A stretch of DNA of 64,000 nt from Hydrogenophilales bacterium (GTDB taxonomy: Bacteria; Pseudomonadota; Gammaproteobacteria; Burkholderiales; Thiobacillaceae). Each line of letters begins with the position of its first letter. Within the stretch, counting starts at the first letter, position 1. The DNA is taken from the NCBI GenBank assembly GCA_016719465.1, contig JADJYY010000013.1, forward strand, positions 1 through 64,000, written 5' to 3'. The position numbers were made by a program, and so were the translations under genes. Of the stretch, positions 47,113 to 56,554 are shown piece by piece. The notes beneath the pieces were generated by a model. It was not told where the DNA came from and did no database searches. It was given only the letters and a program-made list of their open reading frames with translations.

Positions 47113-48576
47113 CTACAGGACGATTTCCCCGTGCCAGCCCATGGGCGACAGCCCGCGCGCCAGCGCGCCGGCCTCCAGGGCCTTGAGGAAGGCGTCCGGG
47201 CCGGCGGCATAGATGTCGGCCCGGGCGAGGTCGGCGTGGCGCGCGAGGATGGCCTCCGCCACAGCGGCGGCGCCGGGGGCGCGATCCAGGGGCTGATAGA
47301 CGAAATCGTCCAGGGCGTCGGCCCAGGCCCGGCACAGGTTGTCCTGGTAATGGCCGTCCTTGTCCGCCACCCAGTAGAGATGCATGGACTCGGCGGTCTC
47401 CAGTGACATGGCGTGCTGCACCAGGCTCTTGATGGGGGCGAATCCCTCTTCCCAGGCGACGAAGATCACCGGCCGGCGCGAATCCAGCTTCATGACGAAG
47501 CGGCCGCGGGGCCCGGTGATCAGGACGCCGTCATCCTTGCCCAGGCCGTCGAACACCTTGCGCGAGAAACCCCGGTTGTCCCGGCGCACGTGCAGTTCGA
47601 TATGACGGTCCTCGCAGGGACAGCTCGCCACGAAATACTCGCCTTCCGCGCCGTCCGCCGACAGGGTCACGCGCTGGCCAGCCAGGAAGCGCAGGCGCTG
47701 GCTGCGCGGGGCGGTGAGATGGAGGGCGGCCAGATGCTCGTTGAGCATTTCCACCGCCTTCACCCTGGTCGGGATTTCCTGCTCGGGGATGTCCTCGGCG
47801 CCCGAGACGTTGGCTTCCACCACCACGTCGGTGATGGGCGTGTAGGAGCACAGCAGGATGGCCCCATTGGCCTTGTCCTGCTCCTTCAGCACGTAGTCGT
47901 GGGGATGCACTTTCTTCACCTGGCCAGATACCAGGCGCGCCTTGCAATCCCCGCAGTTGCCGTTGCTGCAACCGTAATTCAGGGGGATGCCGGCGCGCAG
48001 GGCGGCTTCCAGCAGGGTGTCGTTGCCTTCCACGAAGAATTCGTGGCCGGAGGGTTGCACGGTGACTTGGACGGACATGATGCGCATCACGCTTTCCTGG
48101 GCCAGCAGCGCTTCCGCCCGTTCCGCCTCGCCTGGGGCGGCTTCGAGTTCGCGCTTGAGCCATTGTTTGAGTCCGGCCACGGCATCCACGCTCGCCGCGC
48201 CACCCGATTCCGCCACATCATCGAGCTTGTCGCCCAGGAAGCGGAACACCTCGTCGTAATGCAACAACAAGCTTTTGGCCGCGGCGAATTCCTTGCCCAG
48301 TTCGTACAGGCGTTCCGCCAGCACTTCCTTGTCCGGCAAGGCGCGTTCGTACACGCGCTTGCCAAAGGCCTTGGCCTTGATTTCCTCGACCCGCTTGAAT
48401 TCACCGTCGTCTTCCCATTGCACGTCCGGGAACACGCGCAGGAGTTCGTTCATGTCCACCATGCCGTCGAAGGTGGAGAGCTCGCCGTCATGGATCATGC
48501 GCTGGATGGCGGAACGGGGCTGGCCAACCAGGCGGGCGACACGGGAAACGGGAAGGTAATGGGCCATGGACTGCAT
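47113..48576 (-). CDS. HTH / 2Fe-2S ferredoxin / flavin reductase fusion protein
   Basis: 487 residues from ATG 48576 (or 48567). Residues about 5-45 (HYLPVSRVARLVGQPRSAIQRMI) look like a MerR/excisionase-type helix-turn-helix, followed by a helical segment to about 165. A plant-type 2Fe-2S ferredoxin domain follows with CSNGNCGDC and a fourth Cys in ILLCSYTP. The last half is a ferredoxin-NADP reductase-like module with RDNRGFSRKVFDG, a GPRGRF loop, PVIFVAWEEGFAPIKSLVQHA for NAD(P), and MGWHGEIVL. The electron acceptor is unknown. It is divergent from recJ (52 bases) and oriented with sdhC. Fusion of a DNA-binding-like head to a reductase suggests a redox-sensing regulator or a docking domain. 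Confidence 0.8.
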   Translation of the reverse strand: MQSMAHYLPVSRVARLVGQPRSAIQRMIHDGELSTFDGMVDMNELLRVFPDVQWEDDGEFKRVEEIKAKAFGKRVYERALPDKEVLAERLYELGKEFAAAKSLLLHYDEVFRFLGDKLDDVAESGGAASVDAVAGLKQWLKRELEAAPGEAERAEALLAQESVMRIMSVQVTVQPSGHEFFVEGNDTLLEAALRAGIPLNYGCSNGNCGDCKARLVSGQVKKVHPHDYVLKEQDKANGAILLCSYTPITDVVVEANVSGAEDIPEQEIPTRVKAVEMLNEHLAALHLTAPRSQRLRFLAGQRVTLSADGAEGEYFVASCPCEDRHIELHVRRDNRGFSRKVFDGLGKDDGVLITGPRGRFVMKLDSRRPVIFVAWEEGFAPIKSLVQHAMSLETAESMHLYWVADKDGHYQDNLCRAWADALDDFVYQPLDRAPGAAAVAEAILARHADLARADIYAAGPDAFLKALEAGALARGLSPMGWHGEIVL

Positions 48577-48627
48577 AATAGCCAGCCGCTCCCCTGGCAA
48601 CAAAACAGCGCTCGCGAATATTTGAAG

Positions 48628-50316
48628 ATGCTTAATCTGGCCGTCCGACCCTACCGGGAACACGCCTACCAGGCCCTGCGCCAGGCCGGCATGCCCGCCC
48701 TCCTCGCCCGCCTGTTCGCGGCCCGGGGCATAGCCGCGCCGGCGGAAATGAAATCCAGGCTGGCGGAACTGCTGCCGGTGGGCGATCTGAAAAACGCCGA
48801 GGCGGCCGGCGCGCGCCTGGCCGACGCCATCGCCCGTCAGGAGAAGCTGCTGGTGGTGGCCGACTACGACGCCGACGGCGCCACCGCCTGCGCCGTCGCC
48901 ATGGCCGGCCTTTCCGCCCTGGGCGCCCGGGTGGACTACCTGGTACCCAACCGCTTCGAGTATGGGTATGGCCTGTCGCCGGAAATCGTCCGCATCGCGG
49001 CGGAGCGCGCGCCCGACCTGCTCATCACCGTGGACAACGGCATCGCCGCCCACGCCGGCATCGAGGAAGCCCGGCGCTTAGGGCTGGAAGTGCTGGTCAC
49101 CGACCACCACCTGCCGGCCGAGACCCTGCCGGACGCCCTCATCGTCAACCCCAACCAGCCCGGCTGCTCCTTTGCCAGCAAGCACCTGGCCGGCGTGGGC
49201 GTCATGTTCTACGTGCTGATGGCCCTGCGCGCGGAGCTGCGCAAACGCGGCGCCTTCGCGGCTCAACCGGAACCCAACCTGGCCGACCTGCTGGACCTGG
49301 TGGCCCTGGGCACCGTGGCCGACGTGGTGCGGCTGGACGCCAACAACCGCCTGCTGGTGGCCCAGGGCCTGGCCCGCATCCGCCAGGGCAAGGCCCGGCC
49401 CGGCATCCAGGCCCTGTTCCAGGTGGCCGGCCGCCCCCTCGCCCGGGCCGGCAGCGAGGACCTGGGCTTCACCATCGGCCCCCGCCTCAACGCCGCCGGC
49501 CGCCTCTCGGACATGGGCCTGGGCATCGAATGCCTGCTGGCACCCGACCGCAATCATGCCCTGCCCCTGGCCGGCGAACTGGACCAGCTCAACCGGGAAC
49601 GGCGCGGCATCGAAGCGGAAATGCAGGACCAGGCCCTGGCCCTGCTGGACGGCATCCAGGTCGCCGACGGCGCCAGCATCGTCCTGTTCGACCCGAGCTG
49701 GCACCAGGGCGTGGTGGGCCTGTTGGCCTCGCGCCTGAAGGAACGCCACCACCGCCCCACCCTCATCTTCGCCGACGCCGGCGACGGCCTGCTGCGCGGC
49801 TCCGGCCGCGCCATCCCCGGCCTGCACCTGCGCGACGCCCTGGATTTGGTGGACCGCCGCCTGCCCGGCGTCATCCTCAAGTACGGCGGCCACGCCGCCG
49901 CCGCCGGCCTCACCCTGCGGCGGGAACACCTGGAAGCCTTTACCAGCGCCTTCGAAACCGTGGCCCAGGAAAGCCTGTCCGCCGCCGACCTGATCCGCGT
50001 CATCGAAACCGACGGCGAACTCACCCCCGCCGAATTCACCCTGGAAAACGCCGAAGCCCTGCGCAACACCGTCTGGGGCCAGGGCTTCCCCGCCCCCGCC
50101 TTCCAGGGCGAGTTCAGCGTGCAAAGCCAAAGGCTGGTGGGGGAAAAACACCTGAAACTGCGCCTGGCCGGCAAGGGTCTGGCCGCGGACGCCATGCTGT
50201 TCTTCCACGACACGCCCCTACCCGAACGAATTCAGGCGGTGTATCGGCTGGAGGTGAACGAGTGGAACGGGGTGCGGAGTTTGCAGCTCAATGTGGCGCA
50301 TTGGGCTGGGGTGTGA
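48628..50316 (+). CDS. recJ: Single-stranded-DNA-specific exonuclease RecJ
   Basis: 562 residues from ATG 48628; the longer frame upstream covers the opposite strand of the previous gene. DHH phosphoesterase: VADYDADGATACAVA, ITVDNGIAAHAG, VTDHHLPAE, LVALGTVADVV, then the DHHA1 region with GIECLLAPDRN and YGGHAAAAG, and an OB-like C-terminus. It degrades single strands 5'->3' in recombination (RecFOR) and mismatch repair. Length is normal. The next 198 bases (50317-50514) hold no gene. Confidence 0.96.
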   Translation: MLNLAVRPYREHAYQALRQAGMPALLARLFAARGIAAPAEMKSRLAELLPVGDLKNAEAAGARLADAIARQEKLLVVADYDADGATACAVAMAGLSALGARVDYLVPNRFEYGYGLSPEIVRIAAERAPDLLITVDNGIAAHAGIEEARRLGLEVLVTDHHLPAETLPDALIVNPNQPGCSFASKHLAGVGVMFYVLMALRAELRKRGAFAAQPEPNLADLLDLVALGTVADVVRLDANNRLLVAQGLARIRQGKARPGIQALFQVAGRPLARAGSEDLGFTIGPRLNAAGRLSDMGLGIECLLAPDRNHALPLAGELDQLNRERRGIEAEMQDQALALLDGIQVADGASIVLFDPSWHQGVVGLLASRLKERHHRPTLIFADAGDGLLRGSGRAIPGLHLRDALDLVDRRLPGVILKYGGHAAAAGLTLRREHLEAFTSAFETVAQESLSAADLIRVIETDGELTPAEFTLENAEALRNTVWGQGFPAPAFQGEFSVQSQRLVGEKHLKLRLAGKGLAADAMLFFHDTPLPERIQAVYRLEVNEWNGVRSLQLNVAHWAGV

Positions 50317-50514
50317 ATGTCATTGGGTAACGGCTTGTTCAAGATTGACCGGCTGTAATCGGCCATCTCCGGCCCTTGGTTGTGCCAAGAAAATACGATT
50401 CTGGGTGGCGGGTTCGACTCCGACAGCTGCCAGCCGCAAAACTGGTATGGTCGACAAGTCGTCGGCCAAAGCAGTAGGTGTAGTCCAGAGCCGAATTAGC
50501 ACATCCGCTGCCCG

Positions 50515-53500
50515 TCATATCCTCAATCGCACCCCTGGACCACTCCCCAGTACTTGTACGTCAGCGACGACGTCACCCTCCTGAATCTCGGAAACCGTGA
50601 CCGTCACTGGCCAGTCCCCCAAGTGATATACCCCGTGCTCGCTACGACTAACGTCGAAATCCGCGCTCCCGATCGAAGGCACACCGTTCTTCATCTTCAC
50701 CACTACCGTATCACGCGTCGTGAGATTGCGGATATCAATCCGCCGGACCTCGTAGTCGCAGATAACATCGAGCATGATCTCGTTGGCGCGAACAGTGATC
50801 TCGTCTGCCTTCCTGCGACTACCACCAACAGGCAGGCCGGAATCCTTCGCCGATTCCGTCAATTCGACTGCCTCTAGAGCTTGCCCGCCTCCTGCCTGTG
50901 TCGTTTTGATGTTCGCCGACTGGGGTCTTGACCCGTCGAGGCCCATCGCTGTGGCGAGTGGCTTCGTCAAGAGGGGGGGCGTTTCCACAGTTATTGACGC
51001 AATCGCAGCCCCTCCCTCTGGTGGCAAAACAACAAGTTCTGGTACGTTCTTCGCTACCGGCTCAACCGTGCCAACTTGGCGTTCTTCATAGAAGCGCTCG
51101 ATCGCTTCGTGATAGCCATGAAGGTTAATGGTGAGCGGCAGGTGCGCAAGGTCGATCGACCACTCCCGCGCAGACCGCTTGTACTGTTCCTCGATGCGCC
51201 GACGGACCTTCGTCTGGTTCGTCACCTGGGCAAGCCCAACATTGGCGAAGACCAGCCGCTCGTGCGCGAACTCAACGATCGCGCGATCGGTATGCCGGTC
51301 GCAGGACTTGAGCACCAGTTCGTAGTACTGCTGCATCAGCCGGTACTTCCCGGAAAGCTCCAGCACTGACCCCACCTCGAACGGCGAAATGCCACCCAGA
51401 TCCTTGTTCCTTACCTTCAGTAGGCCGTCGAAGTACTGTTCGATGCGATCCTTCAGCTGAATGTCTAGTTGCTCCCGAACGATGTTCGCGGCCGCCAGCG
51501 CCCTAATGGCCGTACAGTGGACGTCCGGCGCATTGCTCACGACCGTGCCCAGCCAAGCCTGCTTGTCCTTGGCCATGTCCGGAACCGAATGCACGACCAC
51601 GCAACTGAGGAATGCCCTCAGTTCCCCTAGTTCCCCTGTTTCCGCCAAGCGGGTAATCAGCTTCGCCGCAAGAGTATGCGCGCGCGCATCCGCGCTCAGT
51701 TCATCAACTGGGATGTCGTCAAAAACGGCGAACGCCTTTGTTCCACGCAGCGCCAAGGCGAACTTCTCGAACCGCTCGGCGTCACCAGCCCCACGCAGGT
51801 CGGCGCCAATCCCAGCCACAACCTTCGCGGATATCTTCGACCTATCCCCAGCGTGCGTCGCCGCCAAGATACCGTCGAAGTCCTGTAGCCTCCTCAGGTA
51901 CGACAGGTTTTCCGGGAACATTGCCGCGTTCGCAAGCGCAGGCAATAACACTTCAGGGACCTCCGCGTCCGGCCGCCGCGTGGCCTTCCATATCTCCGCC
52001 GCAGCCTTGCCATGCCCGCCGAGTGCAGTCAGCACCGCGTAACCAATGGACGGATGCGGTGTCCAGTCAAGACGCATCGAGACCGAAGCTACGTGTGCGT
52101 GATCACCGCGCGCAGCAGCCTGCGCCCGATCATCGCTCGGTGCCGCGTCGAGGCGCGCGAGAAGCGTTCCGAACGCTGCATCCAGCACCTCGCGCATGCG
52201 CTTGTCCGCCACACCTGCCACTCCGCTGCTATCTGCAATCGCGGCGTTCAGGGTGGCGAAGAATGCCCTCGCATCCTCTTCCTGGCGGTGGCTTCCCATG
52301 TACCGTGAGGCATGGAAACGCGGATCCCCAGCGACCCCCTTGTTGCGTGCTAGGTTAACGAAATCCGCGTATTCGCCCGCGAGCCAGTAGTTGTCTAGGG
52401 CATGCGGTACGTCGGGTATCCGTGCAAAGATTCGGCCCGCCTGCGTGAAATCTTCGCGGAAGTGGCATGCCCACGCCCGCGCCTTAAGCGCGTTCGACTC
52501 GTCTCCGACGCGGTCGAAGCGGCTGGCAGCGCGCTCGAGCAGGTACGGGTCGCGGTTATCGTAACCGTTGTCAAAAAACTGGCGTCCTATGTCGGCGCTA
52601 TCGTCCAGCACATCTTCCTGCCAGGCTCCCATCTCCCCATTTATCGCCAAGCCGAGGTTCGCCAACTCCCAAGCCCCTCCCGACGTCTTGTACTGCCCGA
52701 TCAGATCCTCGTAGCCTTGGCCGCGGGCAAAGCGCCAGAACTTCTCGATGGCCTCGCCGGTGTCGACGATGAGCAGGCGGCCGCGTGCGCGCGACAGCGC
52801 GACATAAAGCCGGTTCAGGAAATATTCGTAGGCCAGTCGGTCGCGGTTCCTCTTGGCCTGGGGCTCAGGTTTACCCAGTAGTGCCGGCAGTCCAGAAAAT
52901 CGCCTCAGACAGTAGTCGCCAAACTTGTAGATCACCACGCGCCCGAATTCCATCCCTTTCGCGCGCATCGGGTTGAACACGTCACGCGACAACTTCCCGT
53001 CAGCTAGGGCAATGCGCGAGAGTTGCTCGTCGGCCTGTACGTATTCAACCTCCGTCTCCTCCTGGCTTGGGACTATGAACACCACATCGTCCGCCCTGCG
53101 CAGCGCGTCACGCGTTGCCGCTTCCGCAATGTCGAACAAAGCTGGATCTGGCGCCACCTCGTTGCGCCATGTCTGCTGAGGCTTGAGACCGCCCACCTCG
53201 AATAAGATGCCGCGCAGCAACTGAATCAAATTGCAGAGGCGCACGATCGGCTCGGTCGAACGATAGTTGAACTCAAGTTCCCGGAAATTCACCTGTAGTT
53301 GGTGGCGCCCGGTAGGATCCAGTTCGCGTAGCAAGTTCTCACGGAAGCTATCGGAGAGGGCATTCCAGTCGAAGCCGGTGGGGTTGAGCGTCTGGAACGG
53401 ATCGCCAGCGAAGGCGAACGGGATGCGCCCGAGCAAGTAGTGCGGGACGTCCCTCGCGGAAAACAGCGACAGGCGGAGAATCACCGCTAGTTCGTTTGAA

Positions 53501-54720
53501 GTGAAGTCCTGTGCTTCGTCGCAGACTATCGCGGGATAGCGCGCCAAACCGTCTTCAAGTCGCAGCACCTCTAGGGCGAGGTCTTGGTCGTCCCACAGGC
53601 CATCCCGCTCACAACGTGGCTTGTACCAACCATGCCAGATGCTCTTGTAGATCTGGCCGTACAAATCCTCATCGATAGACTTCTGCCGCTTGGGCAGTTC
53701 CGCATAGAGGTCCGGACTGAAGTCATCCCCCTGTCCATCCACCGGGCGGCGACCCTTGATGAACGTGCGTATGGCATGCCACGCCAGTTCGGGTGAGTTA
53801 CGCAAATCCGCCGGGCGCGTTGCGTCCTGTGCAACGCTCTTGATCCACAGTTTGAGGAACGCTGGAAAATCGACGTACCGCGCCACGTGGTACTTTACGC
53901 GCACTTCCTCGTCGAGAAGCGAGAGCAACATGTCCCGGAATCCGGAGAATGCTCTGTTAATGGTCGCTCGCGCCGGGCCGCTGTCCATGTCGGGTGGATC
54001 CTCCAGTCGCCGGTAGTCGCACGCCAGGATCGTCGACACCGTCTCCTTCGCACGCTCAGTGAGCGCCGGGCTGTAGGTCAGGTAGAGCGGTGGATCACCA
54101 AGCGGTTCCTTTGTGGTGAGGTGGTGGTGTAGGTGCTCGGCGAACAGGTAGTGCAATATGGTCGTTTTGCCCGACCCCGGCCGGCCATTAATGAATAGCG
54201 GGTATGGATTGCGCATCTCGCCGGGCGTTAGCAGAGTGTGCAGCAGCCCAAGCTCTTCCGGCGACAGCGACAGGTTTGCCTCCTTCCCGGCCTTCTGAAG
54301 GTTCACCCAGAGAGTGTCGTCAACAAGCACGAACTCTGGATAGGTTCGCAGCGAGAACTTGCGCAGTTCTTCTTCTGCGAGCGCCTCACCGGCGCTGAAT
54401 ACTTCCGCGTAGCGGGCACGCAGATCATCCTCGCGGGGACCTTCCGGGAAACCGACTGGGGCGACCAGCAGCAAGCCGTTCTGGAACTGGCGGTAGAGCA
54501 CCCCCCGCTGGTTGCGGTCCGCAGGGTAGCGTGTCGCGGCTGTGCGATCCTCTTTCTTTGTCGAGACAACCAAGTCTTGGAGAATGGCGGCGAGCGACCA
54601 CCGGAATTCAGTCATCTTAGGGACTTGAGCAACTCCACCCAGTCCAGGTTTCGTTGATACTGGTTCGCCCCGATTGAGCGTGGCGGAGGCGACATCGAGG
54701 TAGCCGGCTTCAGTGCTCAA
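50515..54720 (-). CDS. Large UvrD/PcrA-like superfamily 1 helicase with helical C-terminal extension
   Basis: 1401 residues from TTG 54720, which overlaps the stop of a small upstream gene (TTGA). SF1 motifs: P-loop INGRPGSGKTT (about residue 180), Walker B/motif II IVCDEAQDFT (about 402), motif III FAGDPFQTLNP, motif IV-like LEFNYRSTEPIV, and motif VI RLYVALSRARGR (about 643). The about 750 residues beyond are helical, with TPR-like pairs in places (YLLERAASRFDRVGDESNALKARAWACHF), ending in a beta-rich segment (about 1300-1401). No nuclease motif is obvious. Proteins of this kind (some annotated TRANK1-like) turn up in defence islands, but the function is unknown. Codon use is less GC-saturated than in neighbours, suggesting transfer. 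Confidence 0.75.
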   Translation of the reverse strand: MSTEAGYLDVASATLNRGEPVSTKPGLGGVAQVPKMTEFRWSLAAILQDLVVSTKKEDRTAATRYPADRNQRGVLYRQFQNGLLLVAPVGFPEGPREDDLRARYAEVFSAGEALAEEELRKFSLRTYPEFVLVDDTLWVNLQKAGKEANLSLSPEELGLLHTLLTPGEMRNPYPLFINGRPGSGKTTILHYLFAEHLHHHLTTKEPLGDPPLYLTYSPALTERAKETVSTILACDYRRLEDPPDMDSGPARATINRAFSGFRDMLLSLLDEEVRVKYHVARYVDFPAFLKLWIKSVAQDATRPADLRNSPELAWHAIRTFIKGRRPVDGQGDDFSPDLYAELPKRQKSIDEDLYGQIYKSIWHGWYKPRCERDGLWDDQDLALEVLRLEDGLARYPAIVCDEAQDFTSNELAVILRLSLFSARDVPHYLLGRIPFAFAGDPFQTLNPTGFDWNALSDSFRENLLRELDPTGRHQLQVNFRELEFNYRSTEPIVRLCNLIQLLRGILFEVGGLKPQQTWRNEVAPDPALFDIAEAATRDALRRADDVVFIVPSQEETEVEYVQADEQLSRIALADGKLSRDVFNPMRAKGMEFGRVVIYKFGDYCLRRFSGLPALLGKPEPQAKRNRDRLAYEYFLNRLYVALSRARGRLLIVDTGEAIEKFWRFARGQGYEDLIGQYKTSGGAWELANLGLAINGEMGAWQEDVLDDSADIGRQFFDNGYDNRDPYLLERAASRFDRVGDESNALKARAWACHFREDFTQAGRIFARIPDVPHALDNYWLAGEYADFVNLARNKGVAGDPRFHASRYMGSHRQEEDARAFFATLNAAIADSSGVAGVADKRMREVLDAAFGTLLARLDAAPSDDRAQAAARGDHAHVASVSMRLDWTPHPSIGYAVLTALGGHGKAAAEIWKATRRPDAEVPEVLLPALANAAMFPENLSYLRRLQDFDGILAATHAGDRSKISAKVVAGIGADLRGAGDAERFEKFALALRGTKAFAVFDDIPVDELSADARAHTLAAKLITRLAETGELGELRAFLSCVVVHSVPDMAKDKQAWLGTVVSNAPDVHCTAIRALAAANIVREQLDIQLKDRIEQYFDGLLKVRNKDLGGISPFEVGSVLELSGKYRLMQQYYELVLKSCDRHTDRAIVEFAHERLVFANVGLAQVTNQTKVRRRIEEQYKRSAREWSIDLAHLPLTINLHGYHEAIERFYEERQVGTVEPVAKNVPELVVLPPEGGAAIASITVETPPLLTKPLATAMGLDGSRPQSANIKTTQAGGGQALEAVELTESAKDSGLPVGGSRRKADEITVRANEIMLDVICDYEVRRIDIRNLTTRDTVVVKMKNGVPSIGSADFDVSRSEHGVYHLGDWPVTVTVSEIQEGDVVADVQVLGSGPGVRLRI

Positions 54721-55110
54721 GGGCAGCAGGCCTTTTTGACACCAGCGTCGATGCGGTCCTTGATAAAGGCTTCGAGGTTGCTTTCGTCAAAAGTAGCTTC
54801 TTCTATGAACTTGTTCCGGAATGCCTCTCCTCAAGGCGATGGTGGTAATCCTCGTTCTGTCCCTTGGCGAAGAACTTCGCGAATCGGATTACTCGATGCC
54901 CGGTGCTCTCCTGTATCAATTCGATTCCATACAGTCGGAAGGTCTTGCCGACCACTTTCTTCACGATCGGAGACGGAAGATGCTTTTTTTGTCGAGATTC
55001 GCAATGCTCTGCTGCTTTTCAATCTTCTCGGCAATGCTTTCGATGGAGTCGAACTGTGCGCAGTTGCGCCCTCGCTCGCACGCTGGCGTGATGTCTACGA
55101 AGATGGTCAA
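54717..55110 (-). pseudogene. Small gene upstream of and coupled to the helicase gene, two single-base frameshifts
   Basis: A TTG at 55110, with AGGGAG six bases before it, opens a frame MTIFVDITPACERGRN. It breaks at an A7 run; with one more A it reads LPSPIVKKVVGKTFRLYG and continues to HHRL, then needs one more G near GAGGAGAGG to read AFRNKFIEEATFDESNLEAFIKDR. The stop TGA (54717-54719) overlaps the helicase TTG. Repaired length is 131 residues. No family recognised. The exact stop/start overlap indicates translational coupling with the helicase, so the two form one unit. Either it has decayed or the sequence lost two bases. Confidence 0.6.
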
Positions 55111-55277
55111 GATAACTCCCTAATGTTAGCGCTCCAGAATCGGGCACCGGATTGACGTATGAAACTACGTCGAGAATGCCAGGAGGTCAACAATGATGGA
55201 GAGGACGAACCCGCCTCGCGCTGTCCACGCAAGGTCAGCAGCGAAGGCCCGGTTTCGTGGAGGCCATTTGGTTTAAG

Positions 55278-56190
55278 TCAGGCCACCGGAGCGGCCTCAT
55301 TGGCGAGTTGCCTGTAGTAGTTTGCCTCGGCTTCGGCGGGCGGGATATAGCCGATGGGTTCCAGCAGGCGATGGTGGTTGAACCAAGCCACCCATTCCAG
55401 GGTGGCCAGTTCGACCGATTCCCGGGTTTTCCACGGGGCGCAACGGTGGATCAACTCGGCCTTGTATAAGCCGTTGATCGTCTCGGCCAGGGCGTTGTCG
55501 TAGCTGTCGCCCCGGCTGCCGACCGAGGGCTCGATGCCTGCTTCGGCCAGCCGCTCGGTGTAGCGGATGGAAACGTATTGCGGGCCCCGGTCACTGTGGT
55601 GGATCAGGCCATCGAGCGCTCCGGTTGCCGGTCGTACAAGGCCTGCTCCAGCGCATCCAGCACAAAATCCGTCCGCATCGAAGTGCTGACACGCCAGCCG
55701 ACGATCCGCCGGGCAAACACGTCAATGACGAAGGCCACATACAACCAGCCCTGCCAGGTCGAGACATACGTGAAATCCGACACCCACAGCTGATTGGGCC
55801 GCTCCGCCGTGAACTGCCGGTTGACCCGGTCCAGCGGGCAGAGCGGCTTGGCATCCGGGGATCGTCGTGCGCACGACCTTGCCACGCCTGACGCCCTCAA
55901 GCCCCGTGCGCTTCATCAGCCGTTCCACCGTGCAGCGTGCCACCGTAATGCCCTCCCGGTTCAGTTGGCGCCAGACCTTGTCGGCACCATAGACCTGCAG
56001 GTTGGCCTGCCAGACCCGCTGTATTTCGGGCATCAGGGCCTCATCCCGCTGGGCGCGGGCACAGCGCAGGGTGGGGTCTTCTGCTGGGCCGCGTGGCGCC
56101 GATAGCCCGACGGGGCAATCTGCAGAACCTTGCAGATCGGCTCGACCCCATAGGCTTCACGATGCTGATCGACGAAGGTTCTCAGGACTT
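55278..56190 (-). pseudogene. IS3-family transposase OrfB (DDE integrase), frameshifted
   Basis: Pieces in three frames together give a full OrfB: FVDQHREAYGVEPICKVL, RVWQANLQVYGADKVWRQLN, LWVSDFTYVSTWQGWLYVAFVIDVFARRIVGW (first two Asp of DDE), then LIHHSDRGPQYVSIRYTERL and GDSYDNALAETINGLYKAELI (Glu), ending at 55278. At least three single-base shifts break it, including an extra C in ATCCCCGGATGCC near 55860. As it stands no complete transposase can be made by ordinary decoding. Confidence 0.85.
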
Positions 56191-56506
56191 GAGTCGGCGG
56201 TCGAGCTCCGCCTGGGCAAAAACGCACTTGCCAGCTTCAGGATCTCATTGGCCCGGCGCAACTCCTTGACCTCACGCTCCAGGGCCTTGATGCGGTCGTG
56301 CTCTTCGCTGGTGATGCCAGCACGCAGGCCGCTCTCGACCTCGTGCCTTGCACCCATTCATGCAACGTCTGCGGCACACAGCCAATCTTCGGCGCAATCG
56401 ATTCGATCGCCGCCCACTGCGAGGGATACTCGCCACGGTGTTCCTGCACCAGGCGCACGGCGCTCGTTCACGAACTTCGGGGAATACTTAAGGTTTCTTT
56501 CTTCAT
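56181..56506 (-). pseudogene. IS3-family transposase OrfA, frameshifted
   Basis: From ATG 56506 the pieces NLKYSPKFVNERRA, VRLVQEHRGEYPSQWAAIESIAPKIG, VPQTLHEWV, HEVESGLRAGITSEEHDRIKALEREVKELRRANEIL and FAQAELDRR-like coding add up to an OrfA with an HTH and a leucine-zipper helix. At least three shifts are needed, one at a T5 run (56217-56221). OrfA normally fuses to OrfB by programmed -1 frameshifting. Confidence 0.8.
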
Positions 56507-56554
56507 GGCTCCATCTTCTCAAGGAAAGGAGCCTCCTCAAAACCCGGGGCGATT

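Larger units (their letters stand above)
55239..56554 (-). mobile_element. IS3-family insertion sequence (degenerate or error-laden)
   Basis: About 1.3 kb. Right end reads AATCGCCCCGGGTTTTGAGGAGGC on the minus strand; the left end CGAAGGCCCGGTTTCGTGGAGGC on the plus strand matches it imperfectly. CAG flanks both ends (55236-55238 and 56555-56557), consistent with a three-base target duplication. Inside are an orfA and an orfB in the usual overlapping arrangement. Limits are good to about five bases. The element splits a ParE-like toxin gene. Confidence 0.8.

Noticed and set aside
54736..55155. 139-codon plus-strand frame upstream of the helicase
   Set aside because: The minus strand gives a coherent small gene with a ribosome site and a stop overlapping the helicase start once two bases are restored; the plus frame has no motif.
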